In this document: piece by piece, positions 24,966 to 36,373 of the stretch
Layout: each line of letters begins with the position of its first letter
How positions within the stretch are numbered: the stretch's first letter is position 1
Source of the DNA: Microplitis mediator
Taxonomy: Eukaryota > Arthropoda > Insecta > Hymenoptera > Braconidae
DNA length: 64,000 bases
Reading direction: 5' to 3'
Assembly: GCF_029852145.1 (NCBI RefSeq)
Contig: NC_079974.1
Location: 14,447,041 to 14,511,040 of the forward strand
Program-made: the position numbers and the translations under genes
The notes under the pieces: generated by a model
The model's database searches: none
Told to the model about the DNA's origin: nothing
Seen by the model: only the letters and a program-made list of their open reading frames with translations

Positions 24966-25707
24966 ATAAATTCAGGACAAATTCGTTAATTTTCTGTTAG
25001 TTTTTCAAAAGTTTCTGACTGTCAGTTGTTTTATTAGAATTACAAACGCGACTTGAAACGCATACTCCTCATTCCTCATAATGTTAATGATACGAACTTT
25101 GATTATATAAATAAAACAAAAAAACACTAAAAATGAACATCTGTATAATAAATCGAGCAAAATAAACAGTGGTAAAAGGCGTAACTGGCGAGACATGACT
25201 GATCCCCACCCTGCGGCCCCTGGCGCCGGCCCAGGGAGTTTTCCCGAGGGGGTAAGGGGGGATAGGGTCTCGTGATGTCAAAGAGAATTTCCTTAGTTGG
25301 CGTGGGGCCCTAATGAGTTGTCGAAATTTTTGACGAGATGCGGCGTAGAAAATTTTAATTGAATGCAGGTGTGAAAGGATTTAGGAGAGATGAAAGTTGA
25401 GAGATCGGATTCAATGGAGTGTTTAGATGGAAAACCAATGTAGGAGGGTAAATTTGAATAAGAACGGATTTTGATTTATTTTTTTATTTAATATTTTCTT
25501 TACACGCACATGCATACTTATAAAAACATAGATTTTATTTTAGGTATACGTATTTTAAAGTGACCGCACTCGATTTGACAGAACTTGCGATAGAAGTTGG
25601 TATTTTTTTCATCGTAAAAATAATTATTGATTGTTTCCATGAAATCACATAGTTTTTGGCACTCATTTAGATGTAATTGTAGTTCACATTTTAGATGTAC
25701 GCTGATA
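24966..25707. other. No gene seen; GC-rich island
   Basis: AT-rich apart from a GC-rich patch at 25197-25315 (CCTGGCGCCGGCCCAGGG). No coding feature supported. Confidence 0.35.
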
Positions 25708-26656
25708 ACACCGGCACACAAAAAAAAATAAATTCTCTGTACTTTTGACGGGACCGATTTATTCCCATGTATTTTGACCCGCTGAATCCGAATTCAAGGT
25801 CCGTTTAACCCGTACACCCTCAGATTTTCAGAAAACTTTAAAAAACCTCAAAAATACACAAAAATCGACCGTTTTTTAAATTTATAAATTTTTTTAACCC
25901 TAACTAAGCATGATTTTTATGTATTTCGGTCCTCCTCATACTAACCTGAAGTTTATTTAAAACATTAGCCATTTAAAGTCTGAGTAAATTCCAAAAAAAC
26001 CCAAAAAATTGCAAAAAAGCAAAAAAATTCTTAGTATTGTGATGAAAAAAATTTTTTGAAGCATATTAAAATTTTTTTATGTTTTAGGCCAAAATATTTT
26101 TTATATATATATCACAGATAGAACAATATGATTTCTTTTATTTATTTCGATTTAAAAATTGATTTTTGTTATACCAAATTTTATTTTTTTCTATTTTTTG
26201 GGAATTTTTGCCATTTATTTAAAATTTTAGAGATGTCTGAGCCATGGATGTCCGAGAATTATATATGACAGATAAACATACATGAAAATAATTATTTATT
26301 TAGCCCTATAAATTTTTTTTCATCACAATACTAAGAATTTTTTTGCTTTTTTGTAATTTTTTGGGGTTTTTTGGAATTTACTCAGACTTTAAATGGCTAA
26401 TGTTTTAAATAAACTTCAGGTTAGTATGTGGAGGACCGAAATACATAAAAATCATGCTTAGTTAGGGTTAAAAAAATTTTTAAATTTAAAAAACGGTCGA
26501 TTTTTGTGTATTTTTGAGGTTTTTTAAAGTTTTCTAAAAATCTGAGAGTGTACGGGTTAAACGGACCTCGGATTCGGATTCAGCGGGTCAAAATACATGG
26601 GAATAAATCGGTCCCGTCAAAAGTACAGAGAACTTATTTTTTTTGTGTGCCGGTGT
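25708..26656. repeat. 949-bp foldback element with ~350-bp arms
   Basis: The left arm (25708-26060) starts ACACCGGCACACAAAAAA. The right arm (26308-26656) is its nearly exact inverse, ending TTTTGTGTGCCGGTGT. The spacer of ~250 bp is AT-rich. Arms differ at only a few positions, so the element is young or is being homogenised. It encodes no protein. Confidence 0.85.
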
Positions 26657-27840
26657 AATTTGGGCGGCGAATTTGAAAAAAAACAAAGGCATTCTTTCTT
26701 AAATATTCTTTTTGAAAAAAAATAGAACAAAATTATTCAAAGTTACCTCCATCGCTTTTTTTCGAATTTTCGGAAAAAACGAAAATTTCTTAATGATAAC
26801 TATTTTTTTTATTATTTTGTTTTTTATTAAAAACTGACATTTATTGCTTCTCAAATTATTTCAGAGGTTTTCTTTCGAGTTCGATTTTTTTATCTGAGCT
26901 TAGTTCTCATAGCATCATTCTATAAATTTATGAGGGAGCCCCCATGGGGGGGAGAGATTCAAAAGACCTTCAAATTTGAAAAAAAAAAAACCTAAAAAAA
27001 AGTGGTTATCATCGAGAAAATTTCGGTTTATTTCGAAAAAGTACGAAAAAAAATAGAAAACAACTTTGAATAATTTTAATTTAATTGTTTTACAAAAGGA
27101 TCATTTAAAAATGAAAATTTTGAAAAAAAAACGTCCTCATAAGTGAACTTTGGAAAACGTTATAGCTTATTAAAAAAAAACGTTTCTTTTTCAAATTTGT
27201 AACTTTTTTTTGATTGGATAATAAAATCAAAAACAGTTCTGAGACGTTTTTGATGGGGAAGAAAATGAAAAAAAATTTTCAGTCAAATCGAAGGAGATCA
27301 GGTTTCAGAGTGGCTAATTTGGCGTGGAATGTCCCATATACATATACTAGGGTGGTCCTTATATACGTCACATTTGAATTTTAATCATTACGCCCCATTA
27401 AACTCTTCCGAATAATTAAAGAAAAATTTCCGGAAAGTTACAGTTCTTAATCTTAACATCAATCCAGCCTGCTAGACAGTAGAAGTTTGAAATGAGAATC
27501 AAAAAATCTTTAGACAGCTATTTTCTTACTTCTAGACCCGAAAAAATTTCGTTTTATATCTTCTTACAATTTTTGGCTGTTTGTTGACAATTAAAGAAAA
27601 GTTTGATTTTTTCTGTTATTTATATCAGTTTTGTCTATAATTTTGGAGATCAGTGATTGAATTTAACCATTTTTTGAATTACGAATTGAAGACTTTCCAT
27701 ATTAAATTTATTTATTTTTAAATGTTATAGAATAGATATAAAATATCTCACAAATTTTGTATGTTGGTATAGTATATTTATTAAAATAGAATTGACCATA
27801 TAATTTGTGATGTATAATTTTATCCGTTTATGACAAGATC
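26657..27840. other. No gene seen
   Basis: AT-rich, A/T homopolymer-rich sequence. A GGCTAATTTGGCGTGGAATG segment near 27310 and ACTAGGGTGGTCC at 27347 look like repeat edges but no partner was found. Confidence 0.35.
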
Positions 27841-27844
27841 TTAA

Positions 27845-28060
27845 GCTGTTTTGAAGCGTTAGGGAATTATTATAATCATTATTAATCAGAGAAAAAAATT
27901 CCTTAACGCTTCAAAACACCTTAGCGGACCTAATTTACCGTAAAATACGGTAGATTTACCGTAAAATGCGGTAAATCCACCGTCATTTATGGTGATTTGC
28001 CGTAAATCTACCGATTTTACGGTAAATTTTACCGTGGATTTACCGTAAGTTTACGGTAGG
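27845..28060. repeat. 22-bp-arm hairpin and ACCGTAAAA palindromic cluster
   Basis: TGTTTTGAAGCGTTAGGGAA (27847) pairs with TTCCTTAACGCTTCAAAACA (27899). From 27925 to 28060 follows a run of TACCGTAAAAT/ATTTTACGGTA words in both orientations. Confidence 0.6.
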
Positions 28061-28089
28061 TTCACTGTCATTTTCAATAAATGTTAGCG

Positions 28090-28210
28090 CCCGATGAAAA
28101 AAAATTTTGTATAATTATACATAATTATATTTGACTTCATATATCATCAGATCTGAAAATTGGCCAGATCTGATCATATACAATCATATATTATTAGATA
28201 TAATCATGCA
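28090..28210 (+). repeat. Partial MITE of the CCCGATGAAAAAA family
   Basis: The GCCCGATGAAAAAAAATTTT end resembles 31052, and its inner GATCTGAAAATTGGCCAG is shared with 45735 and 45880. Only a left end is recognisable. Confidence 0.45.
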
Positions 28211-28503
28211 TGAACGAATATAAGTAGTCATTTTTAAAATCTCATTGAAAATATCGATGAATTATTACTTAAGTAATTTAATTATGATTTATTGTCTTCA
28301 TCAATATAAATGTCAGTTAACTATTATTATGCTAAGGGGTCATCCGTCCAATTAATGACCCACGTCGAGTATAGCTCTCAAATTAACAGTTACACAGTGT
28401 ATATTATAATTTGGTGCCTTAGTTATACTGTTTAACGTGACTTAGTGACTGAGGTGATCTAGTTACGCTCTCTTTCAACATAGGAGAAGAAAGCAGAGGC
28501 GCG

Positions 28504-29655
28504 ATGATTCAAGATATGGACCTGGGATTGGATTCTGCAGGATCCAACTCAGTTTTAATTGTAGGCCGGGGTTTGTCAGCAGAAGGGAATATCAATATCC
28601 GGCTAGAAAAAACTCCTGCTCAATTGCCCAACCAATTACCTACATGGCAAATTGTACGAAAGGATAAAAAGAGAGCTAGAAAGGCAGATAGTGATGGTGA
28701 ATCTTCCCAAATAGCTACTTCAAACAAATATGCGCCCATTGCTCTGAACGACGACACATTGCTAAGACAGTCTACAAACAACGCTGGCTCTAATCCCTTT
28801 CTAGTAAATATAAATATAAATAAAACCGAGCCTAAGCCTCCCCTCATCTTCGTCTCAGACGTAAATTCCATCAAGGATTTGGTGACATCACTTAATAAAG
28901 TAGTCAACTGCAAAGATTATCGTCATAAGACTCTCGATAGTAGTGGTCAACTAAAACTTATGACTAATAATGCTGAGGTATACAGGAAAATTGTGCATGC
29001 GCTAGATGTAGGCGCATCATTTCACACCTATCAACTCAAACAGAAATGCGCATTTAGGGTTGTGATAAGATCTCTTCACCCGTCCATCCTTACGAATGAG
29101 ATCAAGGAAGAGGTAAAAAAACGTGGACACAAGGTCCGCAATGTTATAAATATCCGGAGTAGAAAAACAAAGATTCCATTACCTCTATTTTTTCTTGACT
29201 TAGAACCTAAGCACAATAATAAGGTCATTTACAAGGTGGACTTCCTGGTTAATGCTCAAATCCAAATAAAACCCCCCAGAAAAAAAAGAAATCGTACAGT
29301 GTACCAGATGCCAGCGGTATACAAGTGTGTAAAATGTGGTAATGAACATCAAACTACTGCATGTATGAAAACGAAAGACACTCCGGCACTCTGTGTTCTA
29401 TGCAATTGTGATCACACAGCAAATTACAAAGGCTGCTCAGTATATAAAGAATTACTAAACAAGAATGAATGCAATGCCCAACAACCTCACTGGCGCAGAA
29501 CGAGGAATGCCGGGACGCAACAACGAGCCTCACAAACTTACAGACCTCTCCATGACAATAACGCCAAAGGAAACAACAGACAGAGCTACGCTCGAATTCT
29601 TAGTCCAAATACAGGAATGAGCGACGATTTCAACCGAAATAATAGTGAAAGTGTA
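28504..29655 (+). pseudogene. Jockey-like LINE ORF1 (gag-like), interrupted by a MITE
   Basis: 384 open residues up to the MITE. The order is an unstructured N-terminus, then a PRE_C2HC-like block (FRVVIRSLHPSILTNEIKEE) at about 180-230, and then two zinc knuckles near residues 277-305: CVKCGNEHQTTAC and CVLCNCDHTANYKGC. This is the RNA-binding protein of jockey-group LINEs. The frame continues at 30058 after the MITE and ends at a TGA near 30163. No ORF2 follows, so the element is 3'-truncated or deleted. Taking the MITE plus one TA out restores the frame. Confidence 0.8.
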
Positions 29656-30055
29656 CCCTCGCAGATTTGAATCACGGTGGAAACACGGTGGGTTTGTTCC
29701 ATTTTACCACTGTGATTACGCGGTGTATCCACCGTGATTACATGGTGGCTTGACCACCGTGTATACACGGTGTTTCCACTGTGATTACGCGGTGGATACA
29801 CCGTGGAATCACGGTGGTGAAATAGCACAAAGCCACTGTGGAATCACGGTGGATACACCGCGTAATCACAGTGGGAACACCGTGTATACACAGTGGTCAA
29901 GCCACCGCGTAATCACGGTGGATACACCGCGTAATCACAGTGGATACACTGTGTATACCCGGTGGTGAAATGGAACAAACCCACCGTGTAACCACAGTGG
30001 ATCCACGATGATTACACTTTCACGGTGTTCCCACCGTGATTCAAATCTGCGAGGG
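29656..30055. mobile_element. 400-bp TA-inserted MITE made of palindromic minisatellite
   Basis: Termini CCCTCGCAGATTTGAATCAC and the exact inverse, flanked by TA (29654-29655 and 30056-30057). The body is a chain of CACCGTGATTACGCGGTGG-type words alternating in orientation, so the whole folds on itself. TA duplication suggests Tc1/mariner-type mobilisation. Confidence 0.85.
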
Positions 30056-30057
30056 TA

Positions 30058-30163
30058 GTTCTAACAGTACTAGAGAAGTCATTCAAAGAATTTAAAGATA
30101 TGCTAAGTCGCCAAAATGAACTCTTAAATACCATCCCGAGTAGAATTAAAACTCATTGGTGAC
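30058..30163 (+). pseudogene. C-terminal tail of the jockey-like ORF1
   Basis: Continues the reading frame of 28504-29655 once the MITE is skipped: EKSFKEFKDMLSRQNELLN, an amphipathic helix, then a stop. It confirms the MITE is a later insertion. Confidence 0.7.
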
Positions 30164-30690
30164 CAGCCCGTAGCTAACAGATTTGAGTCATACCTCATCA
30201 CTGCCTAATAGACTTGGCCAGACATAACCTCACTATGTAACGCCATCTTGGCCGATGTTAGACTGATCAGAACAAGTCAGCCGATAGATTGAATTTTCAA
30301 CCAGTGGCTGGCTAATATTTATAGCTACGTGTTAGATAAAAGTACTTGTTAATCATTGTACACGAAATTCAAGTTTTTGAGTAGATCATTAATCTTAGAA
30401 TCAGTGGAAATGACTAGTCAAATGATTCGAACTTATATCCAATAGCTAGGTTAAAACAATGAGATGGTGAGTGTGCAATTATAAATAGCTAATCGCTAAC
30501 TCAGAAATATGAGCTAATGACAAGATATGAAAAGTAGCCGGTGGCTAGCTAAAAAATATGAGTTCATGATGACTCGAAAATTGAAAAAAAAAAAGAACTT
30601 TTTTTTTTTTTTTTTGTTTTTTACACTGGCTTTACAATTTCTATTTAGATTAATTTTTTTATGAGTTTATCATCGAATTAATCGTGATGT
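30164..30690. other. No gene seen; A/T homopolymers
   Basis: Repeat-like sequence with recurring GGCTAGCT/CCAGTGGCTGGCTA words and an A11-GAAC-T18 stretch near 30584-30616 that may mark a retroposon tail. No ORF2 similarity. Confidence 0.35.
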
Positions 30691-30694
30691 CCAG

Positions 30695-30775
30695 TTAGGC
30701 GGTGACGGGAGTTGAACCCGGATCCTTGGGATGATGAGTCTCGCGTGTTGTCCACTGAGCTGCCGCTGCTCGTTG
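30695..30775 (-). repeat. tRNA-like sequence (SINE head or tRNA pseudogene)
   Basis: On the minus strand GGCAGCTCAGTGGACAACAC (box A-like) and GGGTTCAACTCCCG (box B with a perfect CGGG/CCCG T-stem). The anticodon and acceptor stems are poor. A homopolymer tract lies ~80 bp away on the low-coordinate side, as in a SINE. Confidence 0.45.
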
Positions 30776-30839
30776 GAATCGACGACAATTTGATGATCCA
30801 TATATGTTTTATGTAGTGCTATCTGTAACTAATAGTGAC

Positions 30840-31720
30840 TAGACAACTATAAGATACTGGTGAGGTGAAATTTATTTTTTAAGCAGCTCCATCTATAACT
30901 AATAATTATTGGACACCCATTACATACTGGTGAGTTACATTTATATTTTTATGTAGCGCCGTCTGTAACTATTAACGATGAGATGACCATGAGATATGGG
31001 TGAGGTGAATTTTATTTTTTATACAACTCCATCTGTAACTAATGTTAACTACCCGATGAAAAAAGATTTTATACAATTATATATAGACTATATAATTATA
31101 TACAGACTATATATAAATTGGATAGAAAAAATGGCCCGATCCAATTGTATAGAAATTGTATACAATTCTATACAAATTGTATACAATTCTATATAATTAT
31201 ATACAATTCTATATATTGCAATTATATAGAATTGTATAAAATTGTATATAATTATATAGACCTGTATACATTTTGTATAGAATCGTATACAATTTTTATA
31301 CAGTTGTATACAATTGGATCGGGCCATTTTTTGTATATAATTTTATACAATTGTCTAAAATCTTTTTTCATCGGGTAGACAACCATGAGATGCTGATGAG
31401 TTGCAGTCATATTTTTATGTAGCGCCACCTGTAACTATTAGCAACAAGATCACCATGAGATACGAGTGAGGTGAATTTTATTTTTTATACAGATCCATCT
31501 GTAACTAATGTTAACTAGACAACCATGAGATGCTGATGAGTTGCAGTTACATTTTTATGTAGCGCCACGTGTAACTATTAGCGACGAGATAACTATGAGA
31601 TACTGATGAGGTAAATTTTACTTTTTGTACAGCTCCATCTGTAACCAATTTTCGTTGGATAACCATGAGATACTAGTGAGTTCCAGTTATATTTTTATGT
31701 AGAGTCGTCTATACTTATTT
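30840..31720. repeat. Tandem array with recurring AGATGGCGCTA-type cores
   Basis: Degenerate units of about 70 bp, alternating two types. Each carries a core such as GTAGCGCCACCTGTAAC or CAGCTCCATCTGTAAC, then ATGAGATACTGGTGAG. At least seven units are visible, at about 30872, 30955, 31027, 31422, 31496, 31562 and 31632. The array is interrupted by the MITE at 31052. Confidence 0.7.
31052..31375. mobile_element. 324-bp TA-inserted MITE with an adjacent empty site
   Basis: Termini CCCGATGAAAAAAGATTTTA and inverse, flanked by TA (31050-31051 and 31376-31377). An inner inverted pair GGCCCGATCCAATTGTATA / its complement and a TATACAATT-rich body follow. The next array unit shows the uninserted sequence GTTAACTAGACAACC at 31510-31524. 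Confidence 0.9.
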
Positions 31721-31809
31721 GAGGTTAGGTTGATTTATCGTTTTTTATTAAGTTGATGCTTATTAAGCTGAGTATAAATTGTTTACAAGATTATTTTACC
31801 TTCTAAATA

Positions 31810-33593
31810 ATGGATCGTAAAAGAAAAATTCGTCTGAGGGTGATGAAACACCGACAATTTCAATCAGCTTTAGAACAAGTTATGACAAAAAAAGAATTCA
31901 TAAGTAAATACACACATTCAACATGATGACATGCACATTTAAGTAACTTCATGTTTGCATTGTTTTTGAGTTATTGTTAAATATTATTCTCATTAGAAAA
32001 TATAATATAATTACAAGAATATATGAATTTTTTTCACTTTAAGGAGAGTGTACTGCTTATAAGCAAAAGTCATTGAACTGCAATCATCCGAGTTCAATGA
32101 GCAATGTTGATTTTGACAAAGATGCAGTATTGCAAGAGGAAACGGAAAAAAAATTAGATATTTTTAGTGAAGATGACAGTACAGATGATAGTGATCAATT
32201 TTCAGTAGCAAGTGATGATTCTAAATTTATGAGTAATGACAATAATTGTAGAAATGAATGCTATGAGAACGATAATCGGAGTACAATTAATTATGAAGAA
32301 ATAGACGAGTTACGTGATTGGGATATTGAATGTGGCATAAAATTAATTCACTTAGACCGCTTATTAAATATATTAAGAAAAAAATTAATACCAACACTAC
32401 CAAAAAGTGGAAAAATATTTTTAAAATCTTTTGAATCTCAATACGAAATTCGCCCAATGTCAGGATTAGAAGGTGGTACTGGGGAATTTGTTTATATGGG
32501 CATCGAAAAAAACATAATTTTGAATTTGGAGAAGACTGAATTCACTGATGACACATTACTGTTACAAATTAATGTTGATGGTGTATCTCTTTTTAAGTCA
32601 AGTACAAAGCAAATGTGGCCTATTTCATGTAAAATAATAAATAACTTAAATTCACGTCCTTTTGCTATGGCAGTGTACTATGGAGAGTCTAAGCCTGGAA
32701 ATGTTCATTTATATATGCGTGAATTTATTGACGAAATTAACAATTTACATAAAAATGGTATTTTCATAAATCAAAGACAATATTCAGTAAAATTAGAACA
32801 TATAATATGTGACGCACCAGCTCGAGCATTTTTAAAGCAAATCAAAGGACATTGTGGATATGCAGCATGTGAACGGTGTGAAGTTTACGGTAAATCTCAT
32901 GTATCTGAAAAAAATAAAAATTCTAGGCGTATCATCTATTCTGATACTAATAGTAGAAGAAGGACAAATGAATCCTTTAGAAAACAGCACCAAAAAAAAC
33001 ATCATATAGGTCATTCACCGTTACTCGATATTAAACCGCCAATTGATATGATTAAAACATTCCCATTGGATTATATGCATCTTTTATGTTTAGGTGTTAC
33101 TGAGAAATTATATATTAATGATTTACTTTTTGAGACATCTGTTGTGAGACGTTTCATAAGAAAACAATTGCGAACAGCAAATAAACCTGTAGCTCAACTT
33201 TGTCGGCGTATTCATGAATTAAATTCCATTAAAAGAAAAAATATACCGTCATCATTATTTAAAGTTTTAAGTATCAAAGTAATTTGCGAAAACAAAATTA
33301 AAAAAACAATCATAAAAAAAGTAAAATATCAGAACTATATTCTCACTATTAAAAGGCCAAACGATTTGATTCTGTTACGTAGTGGATTAATCATGAAAAT
33401 AACAGGTTTTGAGCTAAGTAATGATTCGAAAGTCGACTTTAAAATTGTTGGATTAGTATGGAAAATTAAAGATTCTATTTTTAAATATCCTACTGATTCA
33501 GCACATTTAAATATGTACGATTTAGAAGAAAATCCATCAGAATTAATTATAGTAGATAATGCAACAAAGATTCAATATCAAATGGTTCAATAA
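31810..33593 (+). pseudogene. Tnp2-like (CACTA/EnSpm-related) transposase gene with internal deletion
   Basis: Two exons: 31810-31903 (ATG GAT CGT...) and 32044-33593, joined in phase across a 140-bp intron (gtaaat...tttaag). The protein has an acidic N-terminus and then the family's core: LLQINVDGVSLFKSS, ICDAPARAFLKQIKGHCGY, C-x2-C, HHIGHSPLL and FPLDYMHLLCLGV. Directly afterwards it jumps to FIRKQLRTANKPVAQLCRRI, a block that in complete relatives lies well over 100 residues further on. The middle domain is therefore missing although the frame is open. Homology is from memory of insect and cnidarian relatives. It was probably inactive as a transposase, or a derivative used in trans. Confidence 0.65.
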
Positions 33594-33650
33594 CCAATTT
33601 TAAATAATTGTAATGATATAAAAGCTGTTAAACATTATGTAGTTCCTCTT

Positions 33651-34075
33651 CCCTGGTAGAAAATGAAACCGGGCTCCGGCCAGGTACCTGGATATTGGAC
33701 TAAACTTTTATGGGGCCCCTATTACGGGCACCCGGCTGAATACTTGCCCAGAATGTAATGCTTTTTCAATCTGGCTAGACATTCGTAAGCCTGGTTGGGT
33801 GTATGATCAGGTAAAGTTGTATTTACCCGCCTAGGCCGTAATAGGGTAACGGAAATGGGTCGTATCAATTTTATGGACAGGCACTTGATCGGGCATATGG
33901 CCAGGTAAAATCTTTAAAACCCGAATAAAAACTTTCTGTGGCGAGAGATTATTAACCTAGCTTGGGTCGATTCCGGGCAAATAAACAGGCAAAACTTCAG
34001 CAGCCCAGTCAGGTATTCTGTTAGGCTTCAACGAATGCCCTGATTAGTTTTTTACTTAAAAAGGCACATCCGGTG
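33651..34075 (+). repeat. Left half of a TIR element (CCCTGGTAGAAA end)
   Basis: It starts CCCTGGTAGAAAATGAAACC and is rich in CCGGGC, GGCCAGGTACC and CCCGGCTG words. The matching inverted end is 43631-43643. Eight-base flanks TTCCTCTT (left) and TTCTCCTT (right) agree at six positions, a possible worn hAT-type duplication. Confidence 0.6.
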
Positions 34076-34302
34076 GAAATTTGATTATATAATATTCAGA
34101 TTAAAAAAATAAACGTACAATAGTTTTTCATTGATTTATATTATATTTATTTGTTAAAAAAAAAAATTATTATTTATTACATTGTGTGATATGTTATTAT
34201 TATATTATCATATTATTATTCAATACAACTAGATCAATTTTTTTAAATTTAAAACACATTGATATAAAATTAATACTTTTAATTATTATAATTATTATTA
34301 TG
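34076..34302. other. No gene seen
   Basis: A/T-rich stretch separating the TIR half from the antisense gene relic. Confidence 0.4.
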
Positions 34303-34927
34303 TTATCTCGCTTTACGTTTATTGTCCCAATCTTTGGCATTGCCCAAGGCTGATCCAATCGCTACTAGTGCTTCATTTTCGGAGACTATGGCGGTAATTG
34401 CAATTAAAGAACCTAAAAACAATGAACACATAAATTGAAAGTACATCTAATAAATTTATGAAATTTGTGTATTGATATATAAAATTAATGAATTACTTAC
34501 ATTTTAAAACTTTTGTAAAATTTATATTTTTTATAACAATTTTATTTTTTACTTCTTGTTGGGCCGTGAAGTTAAATGCCACATCCCGACTTACTAAAAG
34601 CTTCAAAAGATTGGAATCCATTTATGTAAGATATTTTTTTTTCTAACGTGTACTTGATTACTTACCGGACTCGCCTCATACGTAGCAATTATATTCAGGC
34701 CACCCTTCAGGAGCATCAGCGTTATTTTTTAATGAATCTTTGAGCAGACCTGCATCTTCATCATTGTGTGGCCCAGACATAAATTTCGTGACAAATCTTT
34801 TCTTTTAATTATCAAATCTAATCCAATTATTTAACACAATATTAACCGGTTTACTATTTTTTGGACCACGTTTAGTAAATTCTATGATGATGAAAGGCCT
34901 ATATTGTTTCTCACTAATTATCGAACT
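34303..34927 (-). pseudogene. DUF4806-associated family gene, eroded antisense copy
   Basis: Minus-strand exons: 34927-34666, about 34621-34501 and 34412-34303, with acceptors (tttttag, tttttag) and a gtaagt donor. The first exon reads YRPFIIIEFTKRGPKNSKPV, NWIRFDN, then after an in-frame TAA KRFVTKFMSGPHNDEDAG. A one-base shift near 34690 leads to ATYEASP. The second reads MDSNLLKLLVSRDVAFNFTA, the third LIAITAIVSENEALVAIGSA and a basic end. The first exon aligns with 45247-45667 (IEF...KFMS...TYTEA). Function unknown. The final exons do not match those of the other copy. The relic lies between the 33651/43643 TIRs. Confidence 0.6.
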
Positions 34928-35781
34928 CTAAAAAAAAAAAGCATGTGACTTATGATTGCAGTATAGGAATAAAAAACATTAAAACAAAAAAAAAGTTACA
35001 ATTTTATTCTGAAAAAATGATTCAACTCATGTTCAACTTTAAATCTAAAATGGTCATTGTAAAATATTCTTTAGAATATGTATTATAATTACCTCGTTTG
35101 ATGATGGATACATTGTTGATTATTATATTCGTTTATTCAATTAATCAAGAATTAATAGTGGTATTATAATATTACAAACAAAGCACTACAAAGGTTATTT
35201 TAAACGATGATGTGAACTTTAATACTCCACTACAAGTAATAGAAAATTATTCTATTTTTAAACTTTTAAGGACCGTTTCCGTAAAAGGCGGACTCTACTT
35301 AAAATTTGAAATATAATGTACCCTATACGGTTTCGATACTATATTGTAGAATAATGTACATTCTCTGTTAAAACTATAGTATATAATCTACAAGATAATA
35401 TATCTTTGTAAATGCACTACAAGATTGTATACTACAACTCAAGCACTCTATTCACTCTAAAATAGAATATCTACATAAGTATGAGAGAGTCAGAAATATA
35501 GTTTGTAATACGATGGTTTACTACAGTTTCTGTAAATTCAGCCAGCATGTACGACTGTATCTCTCTACTTATCCCACGAACGGCCACAGCAAACCTAACA
35601 AAAGTGAACAATAAAGTTTTATTGCAGGGATTAAAAAACCTTAACTATGAAGAAAATTTGACAAACATATGTCTGATGGCACAAAAATATCAAATACTTC
35701 AAGTATCTACACGACTTCCCAGTAAATAAATTTTAATTTTCGTTAAATACCTTAAAACTTTTAGTTTTTAAAATATTTTTA
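34928..35781. other. No gene seen
   Basis: AT-rich. An open frame at 35547-35729 (60 residues) lacks recognisable features. Confidence 0.35.
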
Positions 35782-36362
35782 TAAAGGGCATAGCCGGATA
35801 AGCATGCCGAATCGGCCCCCACGGAGTTTTCGATCGGCACTTCGGGGATCACTTTGGTACCAAATAAAAAAAATTCAGTCAACATTTCAGCTCTTAATCC
35901 CAAATGGTTTCCGAGTTGTCGAAAAAAACCTATTTTTCGATTTTTATTTTTTTTTCAATAGTAAAATTCAAAATTAATCAATGGCGATTTTTTCCTAAAT
36001 ACTTACAAGTAAAATCCATAACAAAACGTTTTTATCATGATCCCCGAGTTAAAAGCCAATTTTTAACAAAGGAAATAAAACTAAAATTATTTTTTTGACT
36101 GCGTTTTTGACAACTTGCAATCATCAAATTTTGTCAGAAGACGTCTTTTACACTCTCCTGTACTCAGGAATTTTTTCAATTTTTTCGGTTTGGTGCAACA
36201 TTATGAAAAAAATTAAAAACTGATTTTTTTTGATAATTTAGTCTTTAAACAAATCGATATCATTTTAATACTCAAGAAATACAATAATAATTGGCGCTCT
36301 AACATAAAATAGACATATAACACCATGTCAATGATACTAAAATTATGAAATGTGCTTAAAAA
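35782..36362 (+). repeat. Left TIR arm of the 7-kb transposon
   Basis: The inverse of 42203-42781. The match covers the whole ~580 bp with scattered differences. Confidence 0.9.
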
Positions 36363-36373
36363 ACAAAATAAAA

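Noticed and set aside
30695..30775. Functional tRNA gene on the minus strand
   Set aside because: The box B arm is good but acceptor and anticodon stems do not pair; a SINE head or pseudogene is likelier.
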